Positions 41,954 through 50,802 of a DNA stretch of 64,000 nt are shown here, piece after piece; within the stretch, counting starts at the first letter, position 1; each line of letters starts with the position of its first letter. Where the stretch lies: NCBI GenBank assembly GCA_963790545.1, contig CAWBPA010000017.1, forward strand, positions 558,001-622,000. Direction: 5' to 3'. The notes beneath the pieces were generated by a model that was not told where the DNA came from, did not search any database, and saw only the letters and a list, made by a program, of their open reading frames with translations. The stretch is from DATBJG01 sp963790545 (lineage in GTDB: Bacteria > Acidobacteriota > Vicinamibacteria > Vicinamibacterales > JAMQPK01). A program made the position numbers and the translations under genes.

Positions 41954-43627
41954 GCGGTTGCGTTAGTTGCCGCGGCGGTTTTTAACGTGCGCGCGCAAAG
42001 CTCTCCTCAACCACAGCTCCCGGGTCGTTCTCAAGCGCGGTCGATGACCGTTTCCTCGCTTGGAATTGTCGCCACCGAGCATCCGTTTGCGTCGCAGGCG
42101 GGGGCGATGATCCTGGCTCGCGGCGGCCATGCCGTCGATGCCGCGCTGGCCGCCAACGCCGTGATGGGCGTGGTCGCGCCGCATATGAACGGTGTGGGCG
42201 GCGATCTGTTCGCCATCGTGTACGACGCCAAGACGCGTCAGCTTCATGGCGTCAATGCCAGCGGCTGGGCCGGGTCGGGTCTCACGATTGGTTTGCTCGA
42301 GACCCAGGGGCTCGGGGGCGTCAACGGTATCCATGCCGTCACGGTGCCGGGCGCAACGGCGGGTTGGGGACTCCTGCGCGACAAGTTTGGTCGCAAGCCG
42401 CTCTCCGAGATTCTCGCCGCGGCCATTCGACACGCGGACGAAGGCTTTCCCGTGGCTGAAATAACCGCCGCTGACTGGGCCGATGCGGAAGCGCGACTGC
42501 AGCTCGATGCGGGAGCAGCCCGCACGTATCTCCCCAACGGACGCGCGCCCCGGGTCGGTCAGCTCTTTCGAAACCCGGACCTGGCCTGGACGTACCGTCA
42601 GATTGCAGCCCACGGCCCTGACGCGTTTTACAAAGGTGACGTCGCCAAACGTCTCCTCCCTTATTTGGAGAAACAAGGAAGCACGATTACGGCGTCCGAT
42701 CTTGCAGAGTTCTCGGCGGAATGGGTCGAGCCCGTCTCAACCACCTATCGTGGCTGGACGGTGCACGAGCTGCCCCCGAACGGCGTGGGCATTGCCGCGC
42801 TGGAGATGCTCAACATCCTCGAGAGGTATCCGCTTCGCGAGTACGGCCACAACTCCGTTGCCGCGCTCCACACGATGATCGAAGCCAAGAAGCTCGCGTA
42901 TGCGGACATGGCGCGGCATGTGAGCGATCCCAGGTTCAGCAAAGCGCCACTTGCCACCCTGCTCTCGAAAACACACGCCGACGCCAGGGCCCGGCTGATA
43001 GACGCCAATTCGGCCAATTGCCGCGTCCCTGCGGCCCCGGTGCCTGCCTCCGCTGGCGATACCACGTATTTGAGCGTGGTCGATCGCGAGGGCAACATGG
43101 TGTCGTTGATTCAGAGCAATTACAGCGAGTTCGGCTCTGGACTGGTCGCCGACGGGACCGGCTTTGTGCTCCACAATCGCGGGACGCTCTTCAGCAGCGA
43201 TCCTCGACACCCCAATGCTGTGGCACCCCGCAAGCGGCCGCAGCACACCATCATCCCGGCGTTCATGACCCGCGACAACGTCCGGATTGCATTTGGCATC
43301 ATGGGCGGGTGGAACCAGTCGCAGGCGCACGTACAGTTTGTCTCGAACCTCGTCGACCACGGCATGAACATTCAGGCAGCCATGGAGGCGGCACGCTTCA
43401 CGAAGCTGACGTTTGCGGGCTGTGATGTCGCCGTAGAATCGCGGATTCCCGACACGGTCCTCGGCGCCCTGCGGACCAAGGGGCACCAGATCGAGTTACA
43501 TGCGGATTTCTCCGGATCGATGGGCGGGGGTCAGGCTGTGCTGCGGGACTTCGACGCGCGCATCAACTACGGTGCGTCAGATCCCAGAAAAGACGGGGCC
43601 GCGATTCCAGAACCGCTCCTGCCGTAG
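41846..43627 (+). CDS. ggt: Gamma-glutamyltranspeptidase
   Basis: Periplasmic Ntn-hydrolase that cleaves glutathione or transfers gamma-glutamyl groups. About 593 residues from ATG 41846; the leader is long and partly encoded by an octamer repeat (SFLQSCNSAILQ) before the hydrophobic core FFAVALVAAAVFNVRAQ. Family motifs: ATEHPFASQAGAMILARGG, HMNGVGGDLFAIVYD, LPPNGVGIAALEMLNIL and the nucleophile region AGDTTYLSVVDREGNMVSLI (first Thr of TT is the autocatalytic residue). QSNYSEFGSG and PQHTIIPAFM follow. The precursor self-cleaves before the Thr. The gene lies downstream of the FadR-type regulator and the unknown protein. Confidence 0.93.
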   Translation: MRRKGKHYVLAFFQSFSRFFRPSFLQSCNSAILQFFAVALVAAAVFNVRAQSSPQPQLPGRSQARSMTVSSLGIVATEHPFASQAGAMILARGGHAVDAALAANAVMGVVAPHMNGVGGDLFAIVYDAKTRQLHGVNASGWAGSGLTIGLLETQGLGGVNGIHAVTVPGATAGWGLLRDKFGRKPLSEILAAAIRHADEGFPVAEITAADWADAEARLQLDAGAARTYLPNGRAPRVGQLFRNPDLAWTYRQIAAHGPDAFYKGDVAKRLLPYLEKQGSTITASDLAEFSAEWVEPVSTTYRGWTVHELPPNGVGIAALEMLNILERYPLREYGHNSVAALHTMIEAKKLAYADMARHVSDPRFSKAPLATLLSKTHADARARLIDANSANCRVPAAPVPASAGDTTYLSVVDREGNMVSLIQSNYSEFGSGLVADGTGFVLHNRGTLFSSDPRHPNAVAPRKRPQHTIIPAFMTRDNVRIAFGIMGGWNQSQAHVQFVSNLVDHGMNIQAAMEAARFTKLTFAGCDVAVESRIPDTVLGALRTKGHQIELHADFSGSMGGGQAVLRDFDARINYGASDPRKDGAAIPEPLLP

Positions 43628-43644
43628 AACATTCACCAGATCCT

Positions 43645-44961
43645 TTAAACAACTTCTGCGGGACGTGCCTTGGCCTCGCGCGCGTGGACGTCGCGGGCTG
43701 CCTGACTGGTGAGTCGCGCCACGATCGGCTTCAGCCAGAAGAACGCCAGGGACGCCGCGAGGAGATCGCACACGACCGCCACCCAGAAGACCGGCTCCCA
43801 CGATCCCCACTGCTCGACCAGCATGGCCGCGCCCCACCCCGCAAAAATCGAGGCAGTCCCTTTGGCCGTGTACTGCAGACCGTAATTCGTGGTGGCATAT
43901 TTCGGACCGAACACATCGCCAATGGCCGCTGGAAAGAGTGAGTAAATTTCACCCCACGCGAAAAAAACGAACCCCGAGAGCAGCACGAACGCCATGGGGT
44001 GATCCACCAGCTGCAGCAGCGCAAAGATGCCGATGGCTTCGAGTGTGAACGCGATCGCCATCGTGTTGTAGCGGCCGATGTGATCGGAGACCCAGCCCCA
44101 GAATGGTCGCGTGATGCCGTTCAGAATGCGATCGAGGATCAGTGCGAGGCCCAGGGCGGTGACGCCAAACCAGACCACGGTCTTGTCCATCCCATAAATC
44201 GCCGCAATGGGCCGCAGCTGCGCCGTCACCATCAGCCCGCCGAACGCCACCATCGTCATCATCAAGTACATCGTCCAGAAGGTTGTGGTCTTCACCATCT
44301 CGATCGGCGTGTAGCTACGTGTGGATTGGGCGACATTCGACATCTGTGGTGTCCATCCGGCGGGTTTCCAGCCCGCAGCAGGCTGTCTGAAGATCTGCGC
44401 CATCAGCATGACGATCGCGCCCTGGATGAAGCCCCAGGTAATGAACGCAGACTGGTAGCCGCTCGTATCGATCATCCGTTGGATGGGCAGGATGGTCAGC
44501 GCCGTGCCAAAGCCGTACGCGCCGGCGGCCAACCCGGCGGCCAGACCGCGTCGGTCGGGAAACCACTTGAGTGCCGTGCTAATCGAGGCCCCGTACACGG
44601 CGCCGGCGCCCACCCCGCCAAGCGTGTACCAGAAGTACAGGGCCGACAGAGACAGGGCGTATCCCGAGCCAACCCATCCCATCGCGACCAGCACGCCGCC
44701 AATCGTGACGACCGCTCGCGCGCCGAAGCGATCGATGAGATAGCCCTCGACCGGCACGAGCCACGTTTCGGCCAGGATGAACAGCGTAAACGTCAGCTGA
44801 ATGGCCGAGAGCCTGGCCCCGAGCGCCTCGGACAATGGCAGCGTGAACAACGTCCAGGCGTACTGGAGGTTCGCGATGGCCATCATGGCAATCACCGCCG
44901 CAGCCAGCTGGAGCCATCGATTGACGCCCGGCGCGTCGGCCGGATTCCCTGCGTGCGACAT
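43645..44961 (-). CDS. OFA-family MFS transporter (oxalate/formate antiporter-like)
   Basis: 438 residues with twelve predicted helices. Family motifs: IANLQYAWTLFTLPLSEALG, FILAETWLVPVEGYLIDRFG, GGVGAGAVYGASISTALKWF and PDRRGLAAGLAAGAYGFGTA. The second half has RPFWGWVSDHIGRYNTMAIA and FFAWGEIYSLFPAAIGDVFG. Members exchange oxalate/formate or other small carboxylates. The substrate here could be a 2-oxoacid or an aromatic acid, given the decarboxylase and ring-cleavage genes upstream, but this is inference. It is the last gene of the minus-strand cluster. Confidence 0.9.
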   Translation of the reverse strand: MSHAGNPADAPGVNRWLQLAAAVIAMMAIANLQYAWTLFTLPLSEALGARLSAIQLTFTLFILAETWLVPVEGYLIDRFGARAVVTIGGVLVAMGWVGSGYALSLSALYFWYTLGGVGAGAVYGASISTALKWFPDRRGLAAGLAAGAYGFGTALTILPIQRMIDTSGYQSAFITWGFIQGAIVMLMAQIFRQPAAGWKPAGWTPQMSNVAQSTRSYTPIEMVKTTTFWTMYLMMTMVAFGGLMVTAQLRPIAAIYGMDKTVVWFGVTALGLALILDRILNGITRPFWGWVSDHIGRYNTMAIAFTLEAIGIFALLQLVDHPMAFVLLSGFVFFAWGEIYSLFPAAIGDVFGPKYATTNYGLQYTAKGTASIFAGWGAAMLVEQWGSWEPVFWVAVVCDLLAASLAFFWLKPIVARLTSQAARDVHAREAKARPAEVV

Positions 44962-44994
44962 GGCGTGTGTCTCGATCCGTGGTCGTTGAAAGAG

Positions 44995-46182
44995 CTATCG
45001 CTCGGAGGGCCACAGAACACCCTGATCCTGCTTGGTGACCCGTCCAAGTCCCTTGAAGACGAACTTCTGGACGCGTTTTCCTTCGTAGGTCTCGGTGGTG
45101 TAGATGTTTCCTCTCGAGTCCGTCGCGATGCTGTGCGCACCGTAGAACTGACCGGGCTGTCGCCCGCCATCGCCGAAGCTCGTCAGTTCCTGGAGCGATT
45201 CGCGGTCGAGGATGTGGACCTTGGCATTGACACCGTCGGTGACGTACAGGAACTGTTGTCGCGGGTCCCTCGAAAAGGTGAGATCCCATGTTGAGCCCGA
45301 CCCCAAGGTTTTCTTTGCGATAAAGCCTTCCTTGACGAACGTCCCGTCGGCGCGAAACACCTGAACCCGATCGTGCTGGCGGTCGCACACATACAAAAGC
45401 CCGTCGGTCGAGAGCTCGGCACAATGCACGGGGTTGCGGAACTGCTTGGAAGGCGGTCCATCCGGATTGTAGGGACCGAGGGGGGTATCGTCGGGTTTGT
45501 TGCCGTACGCGCCCCAGTAGCGCTTGAGCTTTCCGGTGTCGGCATCGATGACGGCCACGCGCTTGTTGAGGTAGCCGTCGGCAAGGTACGCTTCGTTGGT
45601 CTTTGGATCCACGAAGATCTTGGCAACCCGTCCGAAGTTCTCGAGACTGTTGCTGCCCGTGTTGCCGCCAATGCGTCCCACCTGCAGGAGGTTCTTCCCC
45701 TCTTTCGTAAACTTCAGGACGTGGGCATCCTTTTCGCCGTTGCCACCCACCCAGACGTTGCCCTTGTAGTCAACGGTAATGCCGTGGTTCGACTGCGGCC
45801 ACTCGTACCCCTGGCCCGGGCCTCCCCAGTGCCGTCGCAGGTTGCCGGCCTGATCGAACTCGAGGACCGGTGGGGCGCCCATGCAGCAGTCACCCGTCGG
45901 CGGCTTGAGCTCCAGCCCCTTCTCGTTATTGGCAAGCGTCGCTGAGCTTCGATGAATGATCCAGACATGGTCATCGGCATCGACCGACACACCGATCGCC
46001 GACCCGAGCACCCAGTGATTGGGCAGCGGTTTGGGCCACAGAGGGTCAACCTCGAACATTGGCGCCCGGACTTCCTTGGGCGCCTGCCGAGCAACCGCGC
46101 GGGCCAGCAGCACGTGGCCGATGCTGAGGGCAGTCACAACGATGAGGAAAGCTGCGCCGACGTGGAAATTCCGCTTCCGCAT
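44995..46182 (-). CDS. Secreted six-bladed beta-propeller (NHL-like) protein
   Basis: 395 residues from ATG 46182, preceded by the strong ribosome site AAGGAGGGGGCGGC. The signal/anchor segment is FLIVVTALSIGHVLLARAVA. Repeated blades: GVSVDADDHVWIIHRS, GITVDYKGNVWVGGNGEKDA, KIFVDPKTNEAYLADGYLNK, CAELSTDGLLYVCDRQHDR, LTFSRDPRQQFLYVTDGVNA and SIATDSRGNIYTTETYEGKR. A CC pair lies in PPTGDCCMGAPP. No enzymatic residues are evident; propellers of this type bind ligands or act as peptidyl-glycine lyases in some cases. It is transcribed between the keto-acid decarboxylase and the OFA transporter, from which it is separated by the perfect hairpin on one side. Confidence 0.88.
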   Translation of the reverse strand: MRKRNFHVGAAFLIVVTALSIGHVLLARAVARQAPKEVRAPMFEVDPLWPKPLPNHWVLGSAIGVSVDADDHVWIIHRSSATLANNEKGLELKPPTGDCCMGAPPVLEFDQAGNLRRHWGGPGQGYEWPQSNHGITVDYKGNVWVGGNGEKDAHVLKFTKEGKNLLQVGRIGGNTGSNSLENFGRVAKIFVDPKTNEAYLADGYLNKRVAVIDADTGKLKRYWGAYGNKPDDTPLGPYNPDGPPSKQFRNPVHCAELSTDGLLYVCDRQHDRVQVFRADGTFVKEGFIAKKTLGSGSTWDLTFSRDPRQQFLYVTDGVNAKVHILDRESLQELTSFGDGGRQPGQFYGAHSIATDSRGNIYTTETYEGKRVQKFVFKGLGRVTKQDQGVLWPSER

Positions 46183-46222
46183 GCCGCCCCCTCCTTGCCG
46201 GGATGCCACGCTTTTATCACAG

Positions 46223-46288
46223 AGCGAAAAGGGGTCGGGAGTCTTTTTTCCCGATCACCGAGAAAAAGACTCCCGACCCCTTTTCGCT
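46223..46288. repeat. Perfect 26-bp inverted repeat, copy 2 of dispersed hairpin
   Basis: Arms at 46223-46248 and 46263-46288 are exact reverse complements with a 14-base loop; the core AAAAGGGGTCGGGAGTC is identical to that of the hairpin at 621-676. The end of the decarboxylase frame is encoded by the right arm (AKRGRESF). Confidence 0.9.
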
Positions 46289-47929
46289 ACGACACATACA
46301 CCTTCTTTTTGGAACGCTTTGACGAACCCGCGCAGAATCGGCGACACGTCCCCTTTTGCGAGCGGAACCTCGATGAGCGTAAAACGCTTCTCCTCGAATG
46401 CTTCGGCCAGCGTGGCGCGGAGCCGGCCTGGCGTGCGTGCGGTAAACCCGCGGCCCCCCCAGATCTCCGCGAGCCTTGCAAACGGCCACTCGACCGTGTC
46501 GTTGTATTGCGCGTCAGGAAAGAATGCCTGAAGCGTTTCCCACCGGCCGTTGTTGAAGAGCACGATGATCGGGTTGCAGTCGGTACTGTGGCGCGTGCGA
46601 AATCTCGCTGCCGGTCATCTGGAACGCGCCCTCACCGACCAGCACGAGCGGGCGTCGGCCGCTCGAAATCTGAACCCCCAGGGCCGCAGGTATCGCAAAG
46701 CCCATCGTCCCGTAATAGGCGGGCGCCACACACTCGTTGGCTCGGATGTCCACGCTCGCAAACAAACAGTCGCCGGTGTCGGACACGACGGGGACCTCCG
46801 GATGCTCCTCCAGAAACTGATTGATGACGCGGATGACATGCCGGACCTTGATGGGTTCGTCTTCCTGATACGGGTCGAGCACTTCGGGGGAGAGATCGGT
46901 CCCGAGCGCACGGACGACCTGCATCTTGGGACGGAAGTCGGGCGCTCCGAGCAGCCGCTCGATGAGTTGCCCGAGCGGCGTGTTCTGATAGCGATGATGT
47001 CTGATCAGCACCTCGCGCCCGGCACAGATGATGAGGTTCGATTCGCGCAGGCAATCGGCCGAGACTCCGAGGCTGACGTCGCTGATCAGTTCTCCCAGCA
47101 GCAGCAGGCAGTCGGACTTTTCCACGATCTGCCGCAGCGCCGGTGGTGACACGACCCCCAGGTAGGTGCCGATGAACTGCCGATGACGGGTTGGAAACAC
47201 CCCACGCCCCAGGAACGACGAGGCAACCGGCACGTTCAGGTGTTCGGCCAGACCCATGATTTGGTCGCGTAACTGGAAGCGGTGGACCTCGACACCGACG
47301 ATCAGGACTGGACTGGTGGCGGCATTGAGCTGACCGACAATTTCCTGGGCTGCCTCCCGGACTGCCCCCTCGTCAATTTTCAGATCGAGGTATTCGACCT
47401 CGGCAGGCACGGTGATGTCGGCAAACACCATATCGCGTGGGATTTCGAGATAGACGGGGCGCTTGCACTGCAGCGCCACATCAATGGCTTTACGAATCTG
47501 GCTGGCAGCCGTTTGCGGGTCGTCGACAATCGCGCCAAACGCTGTCACCTCCTTATAGATGTTGAACTGCGATTCGTAGCTCTTGACCTCATGATGGATG
47601 TGCACGCCCGATCGTTTTTCGAGCCGTCCGGGACCACCTGAGATGACGATCAGCGGCGATTCCTCGGCATAGGCGCAGGCAACCGAATTGATCATGTTGA
47701 GGCCGCCGGCGCCGTACGTGACGCAGCAGACACCGAGCCCGTTGGTCATGCGCGCCGACCCGTCTGCTGCAAATCCCACGGCAGGCTCGTGGCTCAACCG
47801 TACAAGACGGAACCGCCCATCGTCTTCGAACGCTTCGTAGAGGTTCAGTACGTAGTCCCCGGGAATACCAAATACCTGGCGGACGCCCTCGTTCCACAGC
47901 TCGTCGAAAAGGACTTTGTGAAGCTTCAT
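46255..47929 (-). CDS. TPP-dependent 2-oxoacid decarboxylase (PDC/IPDC type), frameshifted
   Basis: Cytoplasmic decarboxylase of about 557 residues. N-terminal: MKLHKVLFDELWNEGVRQVF, GIPGDYVLNLYEAFE and RLVRLSHEPAVGFAADGSAR with the TPP Glu. TPP/Mg motif: LVLVGEGAFQMTGSEI, then after a one-base insertion near 46590 FNNGRWETLQAFFPD. The family includes pyruvate, indolepyruvate and phenylpyruvate decarboxylases. Its ATG overlaps the fahA stop (ATGA), so an aromatic 2-oxoacid such as phenyl- or hydroxyphenylpyruvate is a reasonable substrate, by inference. The last residues (VAKRGRESFSR) come from the hairpin arm; a second shift would instead give the end KKVYVS. Confidence 0.85.
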
Positions 47930-49236
47930 GGCGAGACCGCCGCCACGATCGTTCCGCGACACTCCCCGAAACCAACGCGACGGTACCCCTCTCGCTCGCA
48001 GTGCCCACGTAAAATCACCTCGTCGCCGTCGAGCAGAAACCGGCGCGTTTCTCCTGTCGGTAATTCGACAGCGCCCTGGCGGGTGATCTCGAGCAGGCAT
48101 CCGAGCGCATCGTTGTGCGGCCCTGAAACGGTTCCGCTGCCGAGCAGATCGCCCGTGCGAAGGTTGCAGCCATTGCTGGTGTGGTGCGTCACCATCTGCG
48201 CCACCGTCCAGTACATGTTCAGGAACGAATTCTGGCTCAGGCGCAGCGGCTCGAGCCCCTGCTCGCGCATTTGTGCCGACTGGATGAAGACGTCTACCCT
48301 GACGTCGATCCCTCCCATCTCCTCGTTGGTAGGCGACGACAGGTACGGCAGTGGGCGCGGGTCGTCTTCAGGCCGCGCCAGCGCGGGACTGCGAAACGGC
48401 GCCAGCGCTTCGAGCGTCACCACCCATGGGGAGATCGTCGACACGAAGCTCTTGGCGAGAAACGGTCCGAGGGGTTGATATTCCCATGCCTGAATGTCGC
48501 GCGCCGACCAGTCGTTCAGGAGACACAATCCAAACACGTGTTGCTCGGCCTCGTCGAGCGCGATGGGTTGGGCGAGCGCGTTTCCCACGCCGACAAAAGC
48601 CCCGATCTCCGTTTCGTAGTCGAGCCGTTGGGATGGGCCGAACGACGGATGTGCTGCCTCGGGCGCCTTCGATTGTCCGGACGGCCGTGTGACATCGGTC
48701 CCGCTCGCCACGATCGAGGAGCTGCGACCGTGATACGCAATCGGCACGTGCTTGTAGTTCGGGAGCAGCGGGTTATCGGGACGAAAGATTCGTCCGACGT
48801 TGGTGGCGTGGTACACCGAGGCATAAAAATCCGTGTAGTCGCCAATCGCCACCGGAAGGAGCAGTTCGGCCTGATCCATCGGCACGAGAAGATTCGGATC
48901 GCCGCCTCCGCGCTCCGCATCGAGGATCCTGATGAGCCGGGCCCGAAGCTGCCCCATCGCGGCCGCTCCCAGGGCCATCAACGGGTTCAGCACGTGCGCG
49001 GACACGGCTTGTGGGAGCTCCCCCGCAATGCCCTCGAGCAATCCGAGCTCGCGACAACGTGCGAGATCGAGAACCTGATCGCCAATGGCCACGCCGACTC
49101 GCGCGGTTTCCTGGCTGTGGCGTCGGCGAAACACTCCAAACGGAAGATTCTGGATGGGAAAATCCGTTTCGTCCGAATTGGCCGACTCTACCCAACTCCG
49201 CAATCTTGGATTGTGGGTGTCATCAATCGCACGCAT
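47926..49236 (-). CDS. fahA: Fumarylacetoacetase
   Basis: Hydrolyses fumarylacetoacetate to fumarate and acetoacetate, the last step of tyrosine breakdown. 436 residues. The N-terminal domain begins SWVESANSDETDFPIQNLPF, the family opening. Active-site regions: IGDYTDFYASVYHATNVGRI with the metal Asp and catalytic His, LPNYKHVPIAYHGRSSSIV, LDYETEIGAFVGVGN, FGLCLLNDWSARDIQAWEYQ and CNLRTGDLLGSGTVSGPHND. It lies between the unknown 301-residue protein and the keto-acid decarboxylase, with an ATGA overlap to the latter. No maleylacetoacetate isomerase is seen in the window. Confidence 0.95.
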   Translation of the reverse strand: MRAIDDTHNPRLRSWVESANSDETDFPIQNLPFGVFRRRHSQETARVGVAIGDQVLDLARCRELGLLEGIAGELPQAVSAHVLNPLMALGAAAMGQLRARLIRILDAERGGGDPNLLVPMDQAELLLPVAIGDYTDFYASVYHATNVGRIFRPDNPLLPNYKHVPIAYHGRSSSIVASGTDVTRPSGQSKAPEAAHPSFGPSQRLDYETEIGAFVGVGNALAQPIALDEAEQHVFGLCLLNDWSARDIQAWEYQPLGPFLAKSFVSTISPWVVTLEALAPFRSPALARPEDDPRPLPYLSSPTNEEMGGIDVRVDVFIQSAQMREQGLEPLRLSQNSFLNMYWTVAQMVTHHTSNGCNLRTGDLLGSGTVSGPHNDALGCLLEITRQGAVELPTGETRRFLLDGDEVILRGHCEREGYRRVGFGECRGTIVAAVSP

Positions 49237-49244
49237 GAGTGTGT

Positions 49245-50150
49245 CTACTCCATCAGTCCCAATCGCTCGAGATCTTCGACCGGCTCCGAAAACGCACAGG
49301 ATCCAAACGACCGGAAAAAACTGCGACGCGCGTCCGCCAGATCGGTGGTGCGAAGCGTCCGGTCCCGCCAGACGAGGCCGCCCGGGGTAAAGGCAAAGGC
49401 CTTGGCCGACCCTTCGCGCAGCGCGTCGACCGCCGTCGTATCGGGCGCACCCATGTGAACCAGCGTTGCCGCCACGCAGATATTGAGGAAGCCATACATG
49501 CTGGCAAGAGCGCTATCCGCCTCGTATGTCAGAGCGTATCGACCGCAGACGGCGTGGTGAAGACCCGCCGACGCCTTGAACGCGACCCGCGAGTTGGCGC
49601 ACACGCGCATGCAACGGACCAGCTCTGACGCATCGGGAAATGCGTTGGCCACGACGCCCCCGGTGCGGATTTTGACGCGTGCGCCGTGAAAGGCGACGGT
49701 TGCCACTCGTCCGGCAAAGTCCTCCCCGAGGGGCACCTCGAAAAACATTTCCACACCGTCGGGCGCCTGACGCGCAATCTGATCGATCTCGGCGTTCGAG
49801 AGCGGAGGAAACTCCAGCGCCGCGATCACAGCCCTTCCCCGCTTTTCCATATTGAAGCGCTCGACCATCTCGCGCTCCCCGGCATCACCTTTGGCGATGA
49901 GGCTTAGCGGCCATGGCGAGCCGTTTCCCTTTTGTAGCGGCGGGTCTTGAGACCCGCCGTTCAACGCAACTCGTACGAAATCCGCCAGCAAAGAGGCCGG
50001 GATGACCGAACGCCCTAACATCCACGCGTGTTTCCCGGTTCTCGCTCGCGCATAGGTGGCCAGCGCCTCTGCCAGCTCGAGCTTGGCCGGCGGAAACGTC
50101 CCGGCGTAGTCGACCACCCCATGCAGAAGGGCTCGAACCGCTTCGACCAT
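49245..50150 (-). CDS. Uncharacterised protein of the tyrosine-degradation cluster with in-frame repeat
   Basis: 301 residues, starting close to the Lrp gene and ending 8 bases before fahA, so it is part of the operon. MVEAVRALLHGVVDYAGTFP and PPAKLELAEALATYARARTG at the N-terminus; then AWMLGRSVIPASLLADFVRV. At residues 64-72 the sequence NGGSQDPPLQKG is encoded by the palindrome at 49934-49960. Later: VEMFFEVPLGEDFAGRVATV, RVKIRTGGVVANAFPDASEL, HHAVCGRYALTYEADSALAS and GFLNICVAATLVHMGAPDTT. It looks like an alpha/beta barrel-type enzyme; a family is not recognised. It could supply the missing isomerase step, but there is no direct evidence. Confidence 0.75.
   Translation of the reverse strand: MVEAVRALLHGVVDYAGTFPPAKLELAEALATYARARTGKHAWMLGRSVIPASLLADFVRVALNGGSQDPPLQKGNGSPWPLSLIAKGDAGEREMVERFNMEKRGRAVIAALEFPPLSNAEIDQIARQAPDGVEMFFEVPLGEDFAGRVATVAFHGARVKIRTGGVVANAFPDASELVRCMRVCANSRVAFKASAGLHHAVCGRYALTYEADSALASMYGFLNICVAATLVHMGAPDTTAVDALREGSAKAFAFTPGGLVWRDRTLRTTDLADARRSFFRSFGSCAFSEPVEDLERLGLME
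49934..49960. repeat. Palindrome GTAGCGGCGGGTCTTGAGAC inside a reading frame
   Basis: A full member of the dispersed GGCGGGTCTNNAGACCCGCC family, preceded by GTAGC as in other copies. It is read through in the 301-residue protein without a stop or frame change. A second remnant (CCCGCCGACACTATA) lies at 50168-50182 between this gene and the Lrp gene. Confidence 0.88.
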
Positions 50151-50177
50151 CGACGCCAGCCTCCTAACCCGCCGACA

Positions 50178-50717
50178 CTATAACGGCAACGACGTCGAGG
50201 CTTTGATTTCTTTGAGCACGATGCTGGTGCGGACCCGGTCAACGCCCTCGACCTTCATGAGCTTCTCGAACAGGAACCGCTCCAGGCGGTCATGGTTGGC
50301 GACGACAACCTTTAATAAATAGTCCACCTCTCCTGTCAGATAGTGACATTCGAGCACTTCCGGCAGGCGCCTCACACGGTCGGGGAACCGCTTGACGCTG
50401 TTGGGGCGGTGATGGGCCAGCGCGACGTGGACAAAGCACAAGAGGTCGAGCCCGACGGCCTCGCGGCTGATAAGCGTCGTGTAGCGCCGAATCACCCCCT
50501 GCTGCTCGAGCCTCCGCAACCGCTTTTGCAGTCCCGGGCCCGACAGGTCGAACCGTCGCGCCAGCTCGGCACTACTGACGCGGCCATTATCCTGCAGCTC
50601 GACCAGCAGCCGTCGGTCCAGATCGTCCACCCGGGGCCTTTTGACCGGCTTGGGCTCCGGCACCCTCCGTGATCGCTGACGTTTTTGTGACAAATGGTCC
50701 TCCCGTGGCCCACCCAC
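50178..50717 (-). CDS. Lrp/AsnC-family transcriptional regulator
   Basis: 179 residues. After a basic leader (SQKRQRSRRVPEPKPVKRPR) the winged helix is LDRRLLVELQDNGRVSSAEL and ARRFDLSGPGLQKRLRRLEQ. The ligand-binding RAM domain includes LLCFVHVALAHHRPNSVKRF, RLPEVLECHYLTGEVDYLLK and LMKVEGVDRVRTSIVLKEIK. It is transcribed away from hppD across an 85-base AT-rich spacer and heads the minus-strand operon, so it probably controls both arms in response to an amino acid such as tyrosine or phenylalanine. The exact effector is unknown. Confidence 0.92.
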   Translation of the reverse strand: MGGPREDHLSQKRQRSRRVPEPKPVKRPRVDDLDRRLLVELQDNGRVSSAELARRFDLSGPGLQKRLRRLEQQGVIRRYTTLISREAVGLDLLCFVHVALAHHRPNSVKRFPDRVRRLPEVLECHYLTGEVDYLLKVVVANHDRLERFLFEKLMKVEGVDRVRTSIVLKEIKASTSLPL

Positions 50718-50802
50718 GCTAGTTCCTATTCATAACCAATTCAACTGAATTTGTAATCTTTAATTACTTGCCTGACCTCTTTTGTTTCGCTATCCTTCTT
50801 AT
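50718..50802. promoter_or_regulatory. Shared AT-rich promoter region between Lrp regulator and hppD
   Basis: This short divergent spacer is much richer in A and T than its surroundings. It contains ATTCAACTGAAT at 50739-50750, whose ends (ATTCA/TGAAT) are palindromic, as expected for an Lrp/AsnC operator. Exact promoter elements could not be assigned. Confidence 0.55.

Noticed and set aside
43999..45294. Plus-strand frame of 431 codons opposite the OFA transporter and propeller genes
   Set aside because: Composition is that of antisense high-GC sequence (many Arg, Gln, His), and both opposing genes have clear family motifs.
48181..49458. Plus-strand frame of 425 codons opposite fahA
   Set aside because: Shadow of fumarylacetoacetase; no domain.
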